Notes: a model not told the origin generated them from the sequence alone. Positions 23,068 through 35,442 are shown, counted from the stretch's first letter. The stretch is 64,000 nt of DNA from Doryteuthis pealeii (GCA_023376005.1 CM042138.1:96861324-96925323), one strand, 5' to 3'. Numbers and translations: made by a program.

Positions 23068-23334
23068 TACTAAGAATAAAATGCAGTATAGCTAGAAATT
23101 GACAAAGTCTAGCTTCAACTAAAATAGTTATTTAAAATAGATTTTAAATAAACTCTAAATTTCACAAGTGTCTGCTCATCATTACAATATTAATTAAGTT
23201 GCAAGTGTCATTACTAAAACTTTCTTCCTAAAACAACTTCATAAATACAACATTAATCACTGCATCAACTAATTTTCCATCAATTAAATATATCAGTAAT
23301 TTCTCTTTAATTAGATGTAACCTTACATTATCAG

Positions 23335-23455
23335 TAGTCCAGGTTAAAAATGCAATAAGAGTAACCCTGAATCCAAACTTTTTGAGATCTCATCTTTCCA
23401 ATGTAAGTATCATTGGGGAGTGAAGAAAGTTTTGGTAAACAGCAAATTTTGGATA
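23335..23455 (+). repeat. Family T single end
   Basis: Begins AGTCCAGGTTAAAAATGC and shares ATCATTGGGGAG and AAGTTTTGGTAAACAG with 21093-21531. Confidence 0.7.
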
Positions 23456-23661
23456 TTGTTGCTTGAACATTCAAGTTTCTACCATCAAAAGAAATATGCA
23501 TGAAATAAGTTACTACCTTTCCCCCCTACCACCACCACCAGGTAGAAATTGTAAAACTTATACACAAACAGAAATTCTTTTTTGTTTATTTTAGGTAGAC
23601 AAAAAACAATCTGGAATAAACCTAAGAAATTGGACATTTTATTCTTTATTTAACATTGATT

Positions 23662-23745
23662 TTGGCATACAGTTGTGGTGCAATGGTTAGCAAGCTAGTC
23701 TTGCAGATCCATTATTATTGAATAGCGAATTCGATCCTCGGTGGA
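23662..23745 (+). repeat. SINE C, head only
   Basis: A box GTGGTGCAATGGTTAGCAAG and B box GAATTCGATCCTCGG with the family-specific spacer between them. Confidence 0.8.
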
Positions 23746-23799
23746 TGCTTCATAAAAAATCCCCACATAAAAAATAAAAAATAAAAAAATAAAAAAATC

Positions 23800-24985
23800 C
23801 TTGTTTTAATCCAACCTGGTAAGAGGTCAGGAATTTTTTTTGTTAACATTGTTTTTGCTTTGCTAAATATTTGCTGATTTTACATTTATAAAAATCAGTT
23901 TTCATTCCTTTCATAACATTTAATAACAGCAATTATTATCAATGCAAACACAATATGCACTTTCACATAAAAATCAACATCTCTAAAAGTTCTAGTTTAG
24001 TATGCAAGCTGTTTCATGAAAACTAATTATAAACAATGTATTGTGTTTGTTTATTCTCCCTACCACCAGCTAGGAAGTCAATCAAAAATCTAATAAATAA
24101 TGTAACTACAAAAAACTATTAAAATCATGATAAATCTTAGTAATTACTGATATAACAAAGAAGTTACCATATACAATATTTTTCAAAAAGAATTCTTTAT
24201 ATTAAAAAAAGGAATCATTAAATGAGATACTTAAACTGCCTTTAATATTTACATTAAAAAGATTTTCTTAAAATAAAGATATTATTTTTGGAATGTTCAT
24301 CAGTCATTGTAGCATTACTAAATAATGTCAGTGTGAATTTGACCTTTAAACTTTTTTCAAATTAAATGAAAGACAATAAGTTGGATCAATCTGACACCAA
24401 ATCAACTTTCAGTTCAAAAGTAATATTAGCTCTTAAAATGCCTATCATGCCATGTAAAAACAAAAGGCGTATAAAAAAGCTACAAAATAAATAAATTTAA
24501 TAAGCAATGCATAAAGGTTCTTGTGAAACTCTAAACACCAAACATTATACTCTATTTCTTCATCTAAATCAAAGAATTCAATTCTAATTAAGTTAATTCA
24601 ATTATTCACCATTAAATATAAAATTATTAACACAGTTTAAGAATCAAGTAGTTTTTGTATTTAACAGCGAAAAAGTCACTTTTTATTTAATAATTTCATT
24701 AAAAGATCAAAGAGTTTATAAACAAAGAATTTTATTTTGTAGATTATTGAAGAGAAATGCAATAACACCAATGAGCTGGTGTTTGTTCATTGATAATTAT
24801 TGCTGTAACAAAATGGTTAAAAAAAAAAATTAAAAAAACACTTATCAAAATAAATACCCCTTTTGCCACAAAAAAAAAAAAAAAAAAAGGATGTCTTATA
24901 TATTGAGTGTAATGTACAACCTCCTAAGTTATGCTAGCCTATATCTTGGGTAGTGAACGACCACTTGTTTTTAAGGTGAAAAAAT
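23800..24985. other. Unassigned AT-rich intronic sequence
   Basis: Nothing recognised apart from a poly-A run near 24872. Confidence 0.5.
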
Positions 24986-25009
24986 GTTGAAAGTCATTCA
25001 TTACACAAC

Positions 25010-25126
25010 AAGGTATTTACCCACAAGTAGAATTGGACACCAGTATGGGGCATCCAGAGGATCAAACTCACTATTCACTACTAATGGATCTGGTAGACTA
25101 GCTTGTTAACCATTAAAGGACACCCC
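25010..25126 (-). repeat. SINE C copy
   Basis: Tail AGGTATTTACCCACAAG at the left; head (minus TAATGGTTAACAAGCTAG) at the right. Confidence 0.75.
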
Positions 25127-25655
25127 ATTCATTACATAAGTATATGAGGTAAATACAGTTTTTTTTTTCCAAAATAGTTTCCCCAGTTTTTTAAAAAACA
25201 TAAAAAATTTAATAGTGTTATAAAATGGTACTGATGTATTAGATGAATCAGGATATCAAAATCCATCTGAAATACATTAGGATTAAGATTTAGTGAATTT
25301 AATTAGAAGATAGATTAATAATAATTAATTAATATAAAGAGTATGCTAAAGGAGAAATTAAATATAATTATTTTAATAGAAAAAAAAAAAAAAAAAGGAA
25401 AAAAAATCAGTGAAAAATCCTTTTTTTTTTTTTCATTATGAATTTTAATGAAACTTCATGAAGTGATTATTTCCTTGATTATTGTTGTCAAAGTTCCCTT
25501 AATTGTAATGAAAAGTCATAATTTCCTTAAAAAAAGAAAAAAAGAAACTCTTAGAAATACAAAAAAAAAAAGAAGAAAGGAAATTTCTTAGGCTTTTCTT
25601 TCCTATATTTGTCAATCACTTCCTCAAAAGGACAACCAAACACTGTCAGGCAGTA

Positions 25656-25903
25656 GGTAAGTAAAGTCGCAGGATGGCCTAAAGTTGGTATCAGCCAGAA
25701 GGTGAGGGAGTCTATCCCTTTTCTAGCGCTAGGCCTAGGAGATAGTTTCGGCATCTGAGGTGGAGCGCAACACTTACAATCAGCTCCTCACTTTACTGCA
25801 CAGATCTCTGTACTACTCATACACTGAGTTGGCAAGTTCTGGTATCAATCCCGGAACCTTGTGGTTCCTTGTAGGACGCTCTACCAACCGAGTTAAACCG
25901 TCC
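25656..25903 (-). repeat. SINE A, near full length
   Basis: Minus head with A box TTAACTCGGTTGGTAGAGCG and a degenerate B box; full body and tail. Confidence 0.9.
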
Positions 25904-26000
25904 CTCTGAGTCGATACCCTACAGAATATTAAGTGATCATAATTGTCATCAATTGTCTTAATAAAAAATTCTGTCAACTTCGTGTTTTTTTGCGTCCAAT

Positions 26001-26313
26001 CATTGATGCTGATAGCTTTTTAATTTAGTACATCTGGGACACACGGATTTGATTTGAATGAGTTACCGGGAAATTTGATGGGTCCAAACTAAAGTTTCTT
26101 AATTTATTGTAGAGTTTTTTTTATCTATGAACTAAAGCCATCTAACCCCTACCTTGTACCCCATTCAGTGTAATTAGTTTCCAAGAAAACATTGAAATGT
26201 AGTTACAGTTAGCTGAAATGGTGGAAGAAAAAAATATTGTGATGCATGGATAGGATTTTTCTGTGTTTTTAGATGTGTCAGTGATGAAGGACACGTACCT
26301 ATCAGCATCTCTG
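26001..26313. mobile_element. Family K element, near complete
   Basis: Ends CATTGATGCTGATAGC and CTATCAGCATCTCTG form a 15-bp inverted repeat. The 5-mer CCAAT flanks both sides (25996-26000, 26314-26318). No coding sequence. Superfamily not assigned. Confidence 0.75.
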
Positions 26314-26319
26314 CCAATA

Positions 26320-27060
26320 GAGTAGATTAAATAATCTTATACATCTCATTAAATTATTTCAAATAATAAACAAAAAGAAATAGATTCTTTTGTGAAATTG
26401 TGATATTCATTCTAGAAGCTAAAACACTGTTTTAGTGTCTATAATGTATTTTATGATAGAAAATAGATAGAAAAAACAAATATTAGTATGCTGACAGAAA
26501 TCTGTTTCGACCTTTAAATAAAGCGGTCATCCTCAAGAGCAACTATATTTATGAAAGAAAGAGGGAATAGTTAACCGTTTGGCACGAGGTACAAACAACG
26601 CTCTTGTTCCGGAAACGCTCCGGAATGTCTTTAAAATTTTTATAAAATACGTATTTTGTGTTAAAAAATAAAAATAAAAATGTATTTTAAATAATGCCAA
26701 ATGAAATATAAAAATCAAAGCTCAGTTCTGAAAAAGAAAAAAGAAAAAAGACCCAGTATATCTAAATAATTGAAGTACCACAAACCAAGACCTTGAGCAA
26801 TTCTTACCATGTCCTATATCCACTCATATTAGTACATTTGTGTACTTGTAAAATCTGCCTTAAAATGTAATTAATGTCACATGAAACCTATCATGATTTG
26901 TCAATTACTCAACAAAAATAAAAGACAATGGTTATTTATCATGGGTGAATGGTTCACATATTGTACAACTGATTTTAGAAGAACACAAATGTACGGGACT
27001 GTATATGACAGCTTCAGCCATCTTACAGCGTTAAGCTAAACATGGAAAAATCCTTAATAG
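26320..27060. other. Unassigned intronic sequence
   Basis: No recognised repeat or exon between family K and the PRPF39 exon. Confidence 0.5.
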
Positions 27061-27065
27061 CCTAC

Positions 27066-27175
27066 CTCTTGTTCCACATACTGGAGCAAGTAAGTCCATC
27101 CAGTGAAATCAGCAGGGTTATCTTTCACTGCCTTCCAATATTTTTCAAGTTCACTTTCTTTTTTATCTTCCTTCT
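27066..27175 (-). CDS. PRPF39: PRPF39 internal exon (first HAT repeat)
   Basis: This exon encodes part of the pre-mRNA processing factor 39, a nuclear HAT-repeat protein of the U1 snRNP that helps 5' splice-site recognition (family knowledge). It is 110 bp: two bases finishing a split codon, then 36 codons. The peptide is Lys/Glu-rich and then reads [20 protein letters not shown] followed by QYVEQE, the start of the first HAT repeat in PRPF39 orthologues. On the minus strand it is preceded by a pyrimidine-rich acceptor ending in TTCAG and followed by the donor GAG|GTAGGC. The frame passes without interruption into the exon at 18770-18895, with the intron in phase 0; the upstream intron is phase 1. 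The exon before it, encoding the acidic N-terminus, was not found. An alternative such as a processed copy is unlikely because the splice sites are intact. Confidence 0.93.
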
Positions 27176-27394
27176 CTGAAAAACACAAATAATAAACTAT
27201 TATCAATACAACACATTCAGAACACAGAAATTATAATTACTCTTATAGATAGCCAGCATCGTAATTATTGTCATTTGTGAAAATTGATTAAAACCTTCAA
27301 GATGAAGAAAATAAACAAAACTTTTGTCACAATGCCTATTTATATTTTACAAAAGGTAAAAATGCAACTAACAAAATGTTTGTATTTTATATGA

Positions 27395-27556
27395 TTGATA
27401 AACTGGTCTAGGGTTATTTTATGCCAAGAGGTTAGGGAATTGCATTATAGTATGTATATATTTACATTTTTGTGTAGTTGTTTAAGGTTATTTTATTTAT
27501 TTTTTGCACAGTCTTATTGAATATGAACAATTCTTAAACAGATGTATTTGACTCAT
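27395..27556 (-). repeat. Family D tail fragment
   Basis: GTCTAGGGTTATTTTATGCC followed by AGGTTAGGGAATTGC and AACAGATGTATTTGACTCAT. Confidence 0.7.
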
Positions 27557-27560
27557 AGAT

Positions 27561-27970
27561 GGGATCCTACAATTGGATTCATACCTTTCCCAAGGGTATT
27601 AATGCAATATGAAATGCAACCAGCCTCAGCCAACTAAGGTTGCCGGGTCCATTTTATACAACTATTAAGTCTCATTGCTTTGACAGGTATTATTTCCCCA
27701 ACCCCTTCAAGATGGAACACTACATCAATCTTTTATGTAGAGTACAGATGGTTTGAATTTATAGTTTTCCTTCTCCTATACTAGTTGCTCTATCAAGGTT
27801 AAAGAGTCCAATCTGCCCACAGCTGGGGAGAAGAGATAGATTCATTCTTTTAAGCAGAGTACTGCTGGTTTGTATCCAAAGTTTTCCTTCTCCTAGACTG
27901 GTTGCCTTACTAAGGCTAAAGAGCCCAATCTGACCTACTATTTATCTATAGCTGAGAGAGAAAATGTATC
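27561..27970 (-). repeat. Two or three overlapping SINE B fragments
   Basis: CATACCTTTCCCAAGGGTAT near 27583, then the TTTTCCTTCTCCTA...GGTTAAAGAG block twice (about 27765 and 27885). Confidence 0.65.
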
Positions 27971-28784
27971 TATAAGAGTAGTTCTTTGATAAGATAAAAA
28001 TGTTCTGGGTTATTGAAATTACAAACTTACCTGAAAGATGGCAGAGTAGAACAAAACAGTAAATATGTTGTTTGATCAAGTTGATATCAAAATAAAAATT
28101 TTTATTTTTTAACTTCATAAAATCAAATGCACAATAGTAAAAACAAAAAAAAAAATACTTGTAACGAAAATCTAAATTTCTTTAAAAATGTTACAATATT
28201 GCAAAGAGATCAAAACTCAAAATTAGTTTCAAAATTTCATGTTTGTTTAGCATCATTTATTTATTTGTTTGTTATGTCTTCTTGGGCACCTCCCTCTTTT
28301 TTATCTTTTACATCAATCTTAGGGGAAAAATCTTTGCACAGAAAATATACAATATTAATATAATATCTATATACATATCAAATTCTATTAAGTAATTCAT
28401 CCGATAATTCTAAAACATTCACTCAAATCCTTTTTCTTACCATTATTACTGAAATCATCAAAATTAATATTTAACTTTTTTTTTTTTTAACTATTACCGT
28501 TTTTTATCTGATTATTCAAAAAATATATTACTCTATTAGCAAATTGTATAAATCAAAATATATCAAATTGAGTACTTAAAAAATAATTTAAAAAAACAAA
28601 AAAAAACATTAAACCTAAGTATATTAAAACATATATAGGGAAAGATTTTATGCAAATCTAACCCAAAATGTACTATGTATCTAGAATACAAAATAAGCTG
28701 TCATTTAAGCCTTAAATTTTTTTTTAAAAGCAATTGTCTATTCTTTCAATTTTATATCATTAGAAACTAATAATAATCCTTAGC

Positions 28785-29070
28785 AAAATTATAGTTTCAA
28801 GTAAAAATTCCTAATACAAATAATTTACTGCCACATAAGATCAAGTATTTATATTTCAAACAGATCTGACTTCTAGATAGGATCCTAACAGGTACTATTG
28901 CTCAGTTAGAGTGGACCTAAGAGTAATGGCAAAGAAGGTACTCCACATATCTGCAGAACTGGAGCTTTGCCATCAAATGCAGTTAAGTGTATACCCAGAC
29001 ATCATTTTGGAAAGATCTTACTCCTCTGCAGAAAATGCAGTCAGTATAGTCTAAGCCTTGTCAACAGGAT
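28785..29070 (-). repeat. Family D copy
   Basis: Contains AATCCTTAGCAAAATTATAG, CAGGTACTATTGCTCAG and CCATCAAATGCAGTTAAGTG. Confidence 0.7.
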
Positions 29071-29164
29071 GAAAAATAAATAAATAAATAATTTTAAGTC
29101 ATTTTCATTTTCTGTTAACTTGGTAATCCTTTCAGTTGTTATTTCTCTGAATTACAAAAAGGTT

Positions 29165-29312
29165 CCCGAGTTCAAAAAGAAGGTTCCCAATTTCGAGAAG
29201 GCTTCCAAGCCTGGCAAGAAATAACTGAAGAAGGCCGGAGGACACATCGACCGAAACATTGTACGGATAACAATAAAGATGAGGACAATAGTCCGAATAA
29301 TACAAACTTTCA
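29165..29312 (+). repeat. Retroelement tail P
   Basis: Contains CTGAAGAAGGCCGGAGG, ACCGAAACATTGTACG and AATAAAGATGAGGACAATAG, a tail type I associate with Penelope-like or related retroelements. Confidence 0.6.
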
Positions 29313-29474
29313 GTTGTTATATTTGCATATAAATTTCATACACTAAATGCAACAACTATTATGAGACAGAGATAGTATTAACGATACTAGAAATACTTCA
29401 GATATTTTATTCTACCAAATTACAAGCCAACTTATCTGCCATTCAAAATTAAACAGGTTTAACCCATAGAGCTA

Positions 29475-29770
29475 TCACAAAAGAACTTTATTTTATTATC
29501 ATTTCACTCCTTGTGAGTTTTTCACACCAACGTAAGCCGATTGTCTTTCACTAGAGTGAATGACAGCAAGTCTCCTCAGGTCTCTAGGACTCTTCAAGCC
29601 GATCTTAACAATGCTGTTGTCTGGATGGTCTTAATTCTTCCTCCGATTTCCAATTTCTCTAGATTATTTTCTAAATTCTTGGGGACTGTTCCAAGGGTAC
29701 CAATTACAATTGGTATCACTATCATCCACATATTTGACAGTTTTTTTTCAATTCTCAGGCAAGGTCTAAG
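29475..29770 (-). pseudogene. LINE reverse-transcriptase C-terminal fragment (kind 2)
   Basis: On the minus strand it reads VIPIVIGTLGTVPKNLENNL, EKLEIGGRIKTIQTTALLRS and then stops and shifts. The IPIVIG.LGT.P..LE and IQ.TALLRSARILR motifs are typical of the C-terminal part of an animal LINE ORF2. Disrupted by stops. Its downstream sequence (29770-29960) recurs near 28255-28410, so another fragment of the same element lies there. Confidence 0.8.
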
Positions 29771-30384
29771 TATTTATTATTATTTATTTGTTATGCCTCC
29801 TTAGGCATCTCCTCTTTTTTTCTATCTTCTCACATCAACATTAGAAACTTTTTTTTTTTTTTTTTAAATAATCTTTGCATAGAACATATTCACTATTAAT
29901 ACAATACCTTTATACAGATCAAATTCTGTTAAGTAATTTATTGATTAAAAGAAAAAAACAACAAAATGACTATCATATATCATTCCCAATTGACAATGCT
30001 TATATTAGTATATATAGATATTTGATCAGCTTTGCTCTCAGAAAGTGAGCCAGTTATTCCACTAACCATATTTGTCAAATCTGCCACAAATATCTTATTC
30101 TCCATGTTATTCAAGGACATAATATTTCTCCTCCTACATTTTGTAAATGCTTATCTTAGATGCAATATATATAAAAAAATTTAAAAAACAAGTAATGGTA
30201 ATAAGATCATTATCAGTAGCAAGTATATTAACAAGTGATATTATCAGCAAAAACAATAGTAATAATCATGTTATAATAATATAACAATGAACATCTTTAC
30301 ATTAACAGAAGCAGGAGTGGCACTAGTAAAAAAAGGTTTTCTAATGTGTTTGTTATATGGGTCATGTAATCTTTATTTCCTTGG

Positions 30385-30500
30385 TTAATATATTAGTCAA
30401 GGTTAATAAGGGTAACCCAAAGCCAAACAGTTTTTAGACCTTATTTTTCCAATGCACATATCATTGGGGAACAAACAAGGTTTTGGTAACAGTAAGTAAA
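30385..30500 (+). repeat. Family T single end
   Basis: AAGGGTAACCCAAAGCCAAA and CATATCATTGGGGAAC match the arm of 21093-21531. Confidence 0.7.
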
Positions 30501-30660
30501 TTATTTCTATTAAGAATAGTTACTTGAAGACATAATTGTTTAAAATGATTATTATCATTATAAGTTAGTTAAAACCTTATAACTGTTTGCAAACAAGGGA
30601 TTATCACTAAATAGGAATAAGTAAAAAAAATTAAATAAATAAAATTTAAAAAAAAAAAAA

Positions 30661-30855
30661 TTGGCGGAGTTGCCTATTGTTGGTATCAGCCAGGCAGCAA
30701 GGGAGTATATCCCCTTTTCCCTAGCACTAGACCAGTCAGATTGTTTTCACGTCTGCGATGGAGTGCCACATCTACCATCAGTTCCCCACTTTACCACACA
30801 GATCCAAGCTGTGCTGCTCATGTTCTGAGTTGACGAGAGCCAGTATCAAACTAAT
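30661..30855 (-). repeat. SINE A, head-truncated
   Basis: Body TATCAGCCAGGCAGCAAGGG and GATGGAGTGCCACATCTACC present; it ends before the A box. Confidence 0.82.
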
Positions 30856-30929
30856 GGTCAATAACGTGTCAATAGTAGTCCATGCTTTACATATGGTTAT
30901 CCACCATATGGAAATCTGATATCTCTGAT

Positions 30930-31345
30930 AGAATAAAACAGGAATTTTTCCAAGATATAGCCATGTCCATACTACAGTATGGTTGCACCACTTAGACTAT
31001 ACTGAAACAATTGAAGAAAAAGCTAGATAGGAACTACACAAGGCTGCTGCATACTGCTTTAAACAGATCCTGCAAAAACAGCAGTTGTTCAGCCACTTAC
31101 CTCCGATCACACAAACCATCCAAGTAAGACATGCTGGACAAGTAAGTATGAACACATAAGCAATGTTCTATGAATTCCTACGCATGGACACATCAGTGTA
31201 GGTCGACCAGCAAAAACTAACTTATTCATCAGGTCTGTGCAGATACTGGATGCCATTAGACAACTTGCAAAGAGCAATGGCCAATAGGGACAGATGGCAA
31301 AAGAGAGTTAAAAGAATCTGTGCTATCAGCATGACATGATGATGA
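30930..31345 (+). pseudogene. LINE ORF2 C-terminal fragment (kind 1)
   Basis: Encodes, with frameshifts, the YGC and KKLD.NYTR...AL..S motifs, TIQVRHAG, then GRPAKT and the terminal D-rich tail. Matches 14735 and 40015 base by base over long stretches (AAACCATCCAAGTAAGA, ACCAGCAAAAACT). Confidence 0.8.
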
Positions 31346-31584
31346 AACTAGCTTTGTAAGTCCAAAATAAAGCAACCAATAAATAATTCTTAATATATCT
31401 GTTATCCACAACCAACAAATACTATAGGCATTGCATTGTAAATGATTATGTTAAGGAGTTGTGAGCAACAGGAATAAAAGAAAAAAGAAAACTATTCCTT
31501 TGAAACCTTCATTGATTTTCAGAAGCAACAAAGGTTTTAGTCATTGAATTATTGCTCACACTTATGACATAACTGTTGCTATGC

Positions 31585-31588
<4 letters not shown>

Positions 31589-31616
<28 letters not shown>
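31589..31616. repeat. (TA)n microsatellite
   Basis: Pure TA run. Confidence 0.95.
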
Positions 31617-31619
<3 letters not shown>

Positions 31620-31907
31620 CCATACTTTATTACAAACCGTTTTGTCTAGAAGTGTTCAGTTGTGTATATATGATTCATAGAGATGTGCAAGGAAGCAAAG
31701 GGAAAACAAACATTCTAATGATTTTCACCAATGAAAGCATTTTGTAGAAAAGTTGAAATTCCTTAGCTAGCAGTTTATTGTTCTGATCATTGAACCAAAT
31801 ATCCAATTCCTTAAAGAATTACCATGTTTACTACACAAGTAATTATAGCTGTACTTTGATAGCTCTATTTCTGAAAGTGAGGTGGTTATGCATCACTTTC
31901 ACTGCTG

Positions 31908-31909
<2 letters not shown>

Positions 31910-31946
<37 letters not shown>
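31910..31946. repeat. (TA)n microsatellite
   Basis: Pure TA run. Confidence 0.95.
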
Positions 31947-31948
<2 letters not shown>

Positions 31949-32111
31949 TGGCCTCTCAAGATAAACATCTCCCTCATTTGGCAATTGTTCAATTGTTTGA
32001 GGTTTGGGTTTCTGGGTTACAAAACAAAAGGCTTGTTTGTTTGTTTTTCAATTTAGGGATAAGTAAGGAGACAGAAATCTTTTAGAAGGAGAAAATAACC
32101 TTCTTGAATTC

Positions 32112-32383
32112 CCTACTATTAATATGTGATACAAGGTCAATTTTTTAAGAGGAGTTTAACAGGTTTGAATTCAGAATTTTCCATTTCCTAGACAGTCTAA
32201 ACAAGGTTAAAGAGCCCAGTCTGCCCTACTATTTACACATAGCTGAAGGGAGAATAGAATGATGCATACTTTTCCTAAGGGTATTAGCACTATGTGAAAT
32301 GCAAACAACCTTATTCATGATCTAAATCCAAATCACCAAGTCATTTCCTACAACGATAACCATTACACTACATGCCTCCACTT
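32112..32383 (-). repeat. SINE B copy
   Basis: ACAAGGTCAATTTTTTAAG tail side, GTTAAAGAGCCCAGTCTGCC centre, head with minus AGTGTAATGGTTATCG. Confidence 0.82.
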
Positions 32384-32714
32384 ATTCTGTATACATTGAC
32401 TGTTACTACCATTTTCATCACTGCTTAGATTTAAATGTCATTGACCTTTGAAATAATTTTATTCTAATTTGAAATAATTTTATTCTAATTCAAAATTATG
32501 GTACATTAAAATTTAAATGAAAAAGAATGTTATAAGGAATATACTTTAGGTCTGTATGGTAGTGCGTTTTTGTTTTGTTAAAATAACAGCATGGTGCCTA
32601 TTAATAACTGTTTTCATGAAATATAATAACATGCTCATTTGAATCTAACCTTGTTATTGATACTACCACATTCACTTAAGTATTGTAAGCCAAGAGGATA
32701 TTAAGACTTACATA

Positions 32715-32824
32715 GGTATTTACCCAACCCATTCACCAGAAGTAGGATGTGACACAAGGTCACCAGTAAGGATTGAACTAACTATTCAGTTATAATAGAT
32801 TTCCAAGACTACCTTACTAACCAT

Positions 32825-32882
<58 letters not shown>

Positions 32883-32891
32883 GACGCCCTT
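32715..32891 (-). repeat. SINE C copy with (TA)n expansion in its A box
   Basis: Tail TATTTACCCAACCC at the left. The head reads AACCATTACA, then a TA run of about 50 bp, then TAGGACGCCC, where other copies have only CACCATGA-like bases. Confidence 0.85.
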
Positions 32892-32984
32892 TATGATGTT
32901 ACCAAGTAATTTATTCTGCTTCATGTCTGTAGTTCAGTGTCCTCTTTTTGTATGTATTAACATAATCCCTCTGCTATGAGCAGG

Positions 32985-33435
32985 TTGTTTGGTTGGATTT
33001 AACGACATGTCAACCCTTGTTGGGTTATTTTATGCTGAAGAATTTTCATTCTACTCATTATAGACAGGCACTAAAAATGTCTTTCCAAAACTCAATATTT
33101 TTAAAATACATTTTTTTTTAAATTCATTTTTTCATTTAACCCATAGATGGGACCCTAACAGGTACTACCACTCTGGGTCAGGGTGAACCTGGGAGTAATG
33201 GCAATGAAGAAGTACTCCACATTCCCCAGAGCTACAGAATTGGAACTTCACCACCAGATGCAGTTTAACATCACACCCAGGACACTAAGACCATCAGCCA
33301 CAGACTTTTAGCACATATGATAAAAAAAAAAGTCAGGGCTTTGCCATGAGGGCAATAGGGTCAGCATAATCATATAGGTGCTAGGGCTTAACATGACCCA
33401 CCATCTGATCGGAGGGGGACTCTCTCTATGAGCAG
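32985..33435 (-). repeat. Family D copy, extended
   Basis: Tail GGGTTATTTTATGCTG, conserved block GACCCTAACAGGTACTACCA, and the inner part (CATATAGGTGCTAGGGCTTA, GATCGGAGGGGG) shared with 58355-58865. Confidence 0.8.
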
Positions 33436-33439
33436 AATG

Positions 33440-33622
33440 CAACACAATGTCAATTTTTAAGTAAGGTACAACTGATTTAAATTCAGAGTTTTCCTTCTGA
33501 GACCTATTGCCATACCAAGTTTAAATAGCCCAGTCAGCCCAAATATTTATCCATAGCCGAGAAGAGTATGTTTGAATTCATAACTTTCCCAAGGGTATTA
33601 GAGCTATGTGAAATGCAAATTT
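33440..33622 (-). repeat. SINE B, partial
   Basis: Tail and body blocks present; stops after AATGCAAA, before the head. Confidence 0.7.
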
Positions 33623-33642
33623 GTATAGTGAAAGTGTGTGAA

Positions 33643-34057
33643 AGGGTCATTCAATAAATAAGAGATTATTTTATCTAGAATTTTTTCAATAAATGTAAAC
33701 TGCATTGTTTGGAATTTGTTCATAGCAAAAATATGTTTTGGAGCCATTCAAAATGGTGGCAAATCAAACAGAGTGGTCTAGGATTGAACAGTGGCATGTC
33801 CTCAAATATTTTGATGGTTGAAAAGTGCAAACCATGTGAAAATTATACAAGAATATGTGATGTGTGTGAGAAAGATGTTTTAGTAAAAAAAAATTTTTTA
33901 AAGTTTACAAATGGGTTTGCAATTTTAGTCGAGTGGAAACCCACTGACTCTCTAATAAAGAAAAAGTTATGTGTGCAGCAGCCAAGTAAAGAAGGTCATA
34001 CTGACAGTCTTCAAGGATATAAAAGAACCCATCACTATTGATTTCCTTGAAAAAAGA
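33643..34057 (+). pseudogene. Mariner transposase N-terminal remnant
   Basis: The left end carries GGTCATTCAATAAATAAGA, the same terminal repeat as 17838. From the ATG near 33750 the frame reads MVANQTEWSRIEQWHVLKYF, then stops; later it has KWVCNFSRVETH and KNPSLLISLK. These correspond to the HTH DNA-binding half of a mariner transposase. Several stops and shifts; no catalytic core. Confidence 0.75.
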
Positions 34058-34059
34058 AA

Positions 34060-35150
34060 AGTCTATCTTTAAAAAAGACCAGACTTTAGCAGGTTTGTAG
34101 TATTCATTTGACTCCCTATGAGGTCAAAATGTAACAAAAGGTTGGTTTTATGTGCAGTGCAGTGCACTAAGTGAACCACCTACAAAGCAGTGCAAAAAAT
34201 TGCTTAGCTTGGGTTGACATTCCCCTTCAGCCCATACCCAAATTTTAGGCAAGTGTGCAGGTGCTGCCTGCAGATAAGGTCTCCTGGAAGTATGCTGTTA
34301 TTAATTATCACCCACTCAGCACAAAAGCCAGGTGAGCATAGAGTCCTTGAGACTATGGTGATATTAGGCAGTGGTTGTATGAAATTTGCATATAAAGAAA
34401 TGGGATAGACATATAGCCAAGCCACTAAGAGAAAAGTGGGATATACAAAAAGAGGACATTGAACTAGACTTGAAACAGAATATCTTGATATCATAACACA
34501 GACATTTATTGAATTGATGGTAAAGTTATAGCACAATGATAATTCTATGCTGTTCTCTAAACTTTGTTAATCAAACTTGATTAACAAGTTTATCAGATTA
34601 CAGTAATATTAAAAGTTTCTTGTGTCGGTATTCACCAATTAATCTAGAGACATATAAAATTTCATTATAATCACAAAAGGATTTTAGAGGAAATTTCCAC
34701 GCAATACATAGTAAGATTTTAGAAAGTTTCATGTAATACATAGTAAGATTTTAGGTACACGTAGCATAATAGTTACTGTATTAGGGAATTCATTGAAAAA
34801 AAAAAAAAAAAATCTTTTGTCAGTGTTGCTTCGGCTGACCACCAGTTAATAGGATAATTTATAGTTAACGTTACGGATTGAAAATTCTGAATAATCAAAT
34901 CATTAAAAGGTTGAACTCTGACTCATGTCTGGTCTATTTTTAACCAGTGGTTAAAAAATTTACAAACTTAATATCCTCTTTAATTCCATTAGCTGCCTCA
35001 TTGAATTTTTTTTTTTCTTTTGTAAGAAATAAATCAGATTTGAAAATATTTTCATTTCTTAATTCTACAGGAGGTTTCTTTCTGTATATAGCTCTTTTGA
35101 TGACAAAAATACCTTGGGGGCTTAGTAAGAGACAATAGAAGAAAAACTTT
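34060..35150. other. Unassigned sequence
   Basis: The 34210-34420 part is GC-richer with overlapping short frames on both strands, but no family resemblance. A short tandem duplication (AATACATAGTAAGATTTTAG) lies at 34705-34755. Confidence 0.45.
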
Positions 35151-35154
35151 TTTT

Positions 35155-35248
35155 TTCTTTTTTTTTTAATAAAATATGGAGATTTTTGTTTTTTAAGAAA
35201 TTGTAACAAAAGAAATAGATGTCAATGTTCAAGAATTTATTTTTTTCA

Positions 35249-35279
<31 letters not shown>

Positions 35280-35442
35280 AAAATATGGAGATTTTGTTTT
35301 TATGAAAGAAATTGTAACAAAAGAAATAGATGTCAATGTTCAAGAATTATTTTTTTCATTTTTTTTTTTTAAATAAAATATGGAGATTTTTGTTTTTATG
35401 AAAAATTGTAACAAAAGAAATAGATGTCAATGTTCAAGAATT

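Larger units (their letters stand above)
18896..27065 (-). other. PRPF39: PRPF39 intron between the two exons
   Basis: An 8170-bp GT-AG intron, phase 0. It holds a long TG tract, SINE A, B and C copies, a Helitron, two inverted-repeat DNA elements, a piggyBac-like MITE and an unclassified TIR element. No additional exon in the correct frame was recognised inside it. Confidence 0.85.

Noticed and set aside
34204..34536. 110-codon minus open frame
   Set aside because: No domain and no family resemblance; composition looks non-coding, and frames on both strands overlap here.
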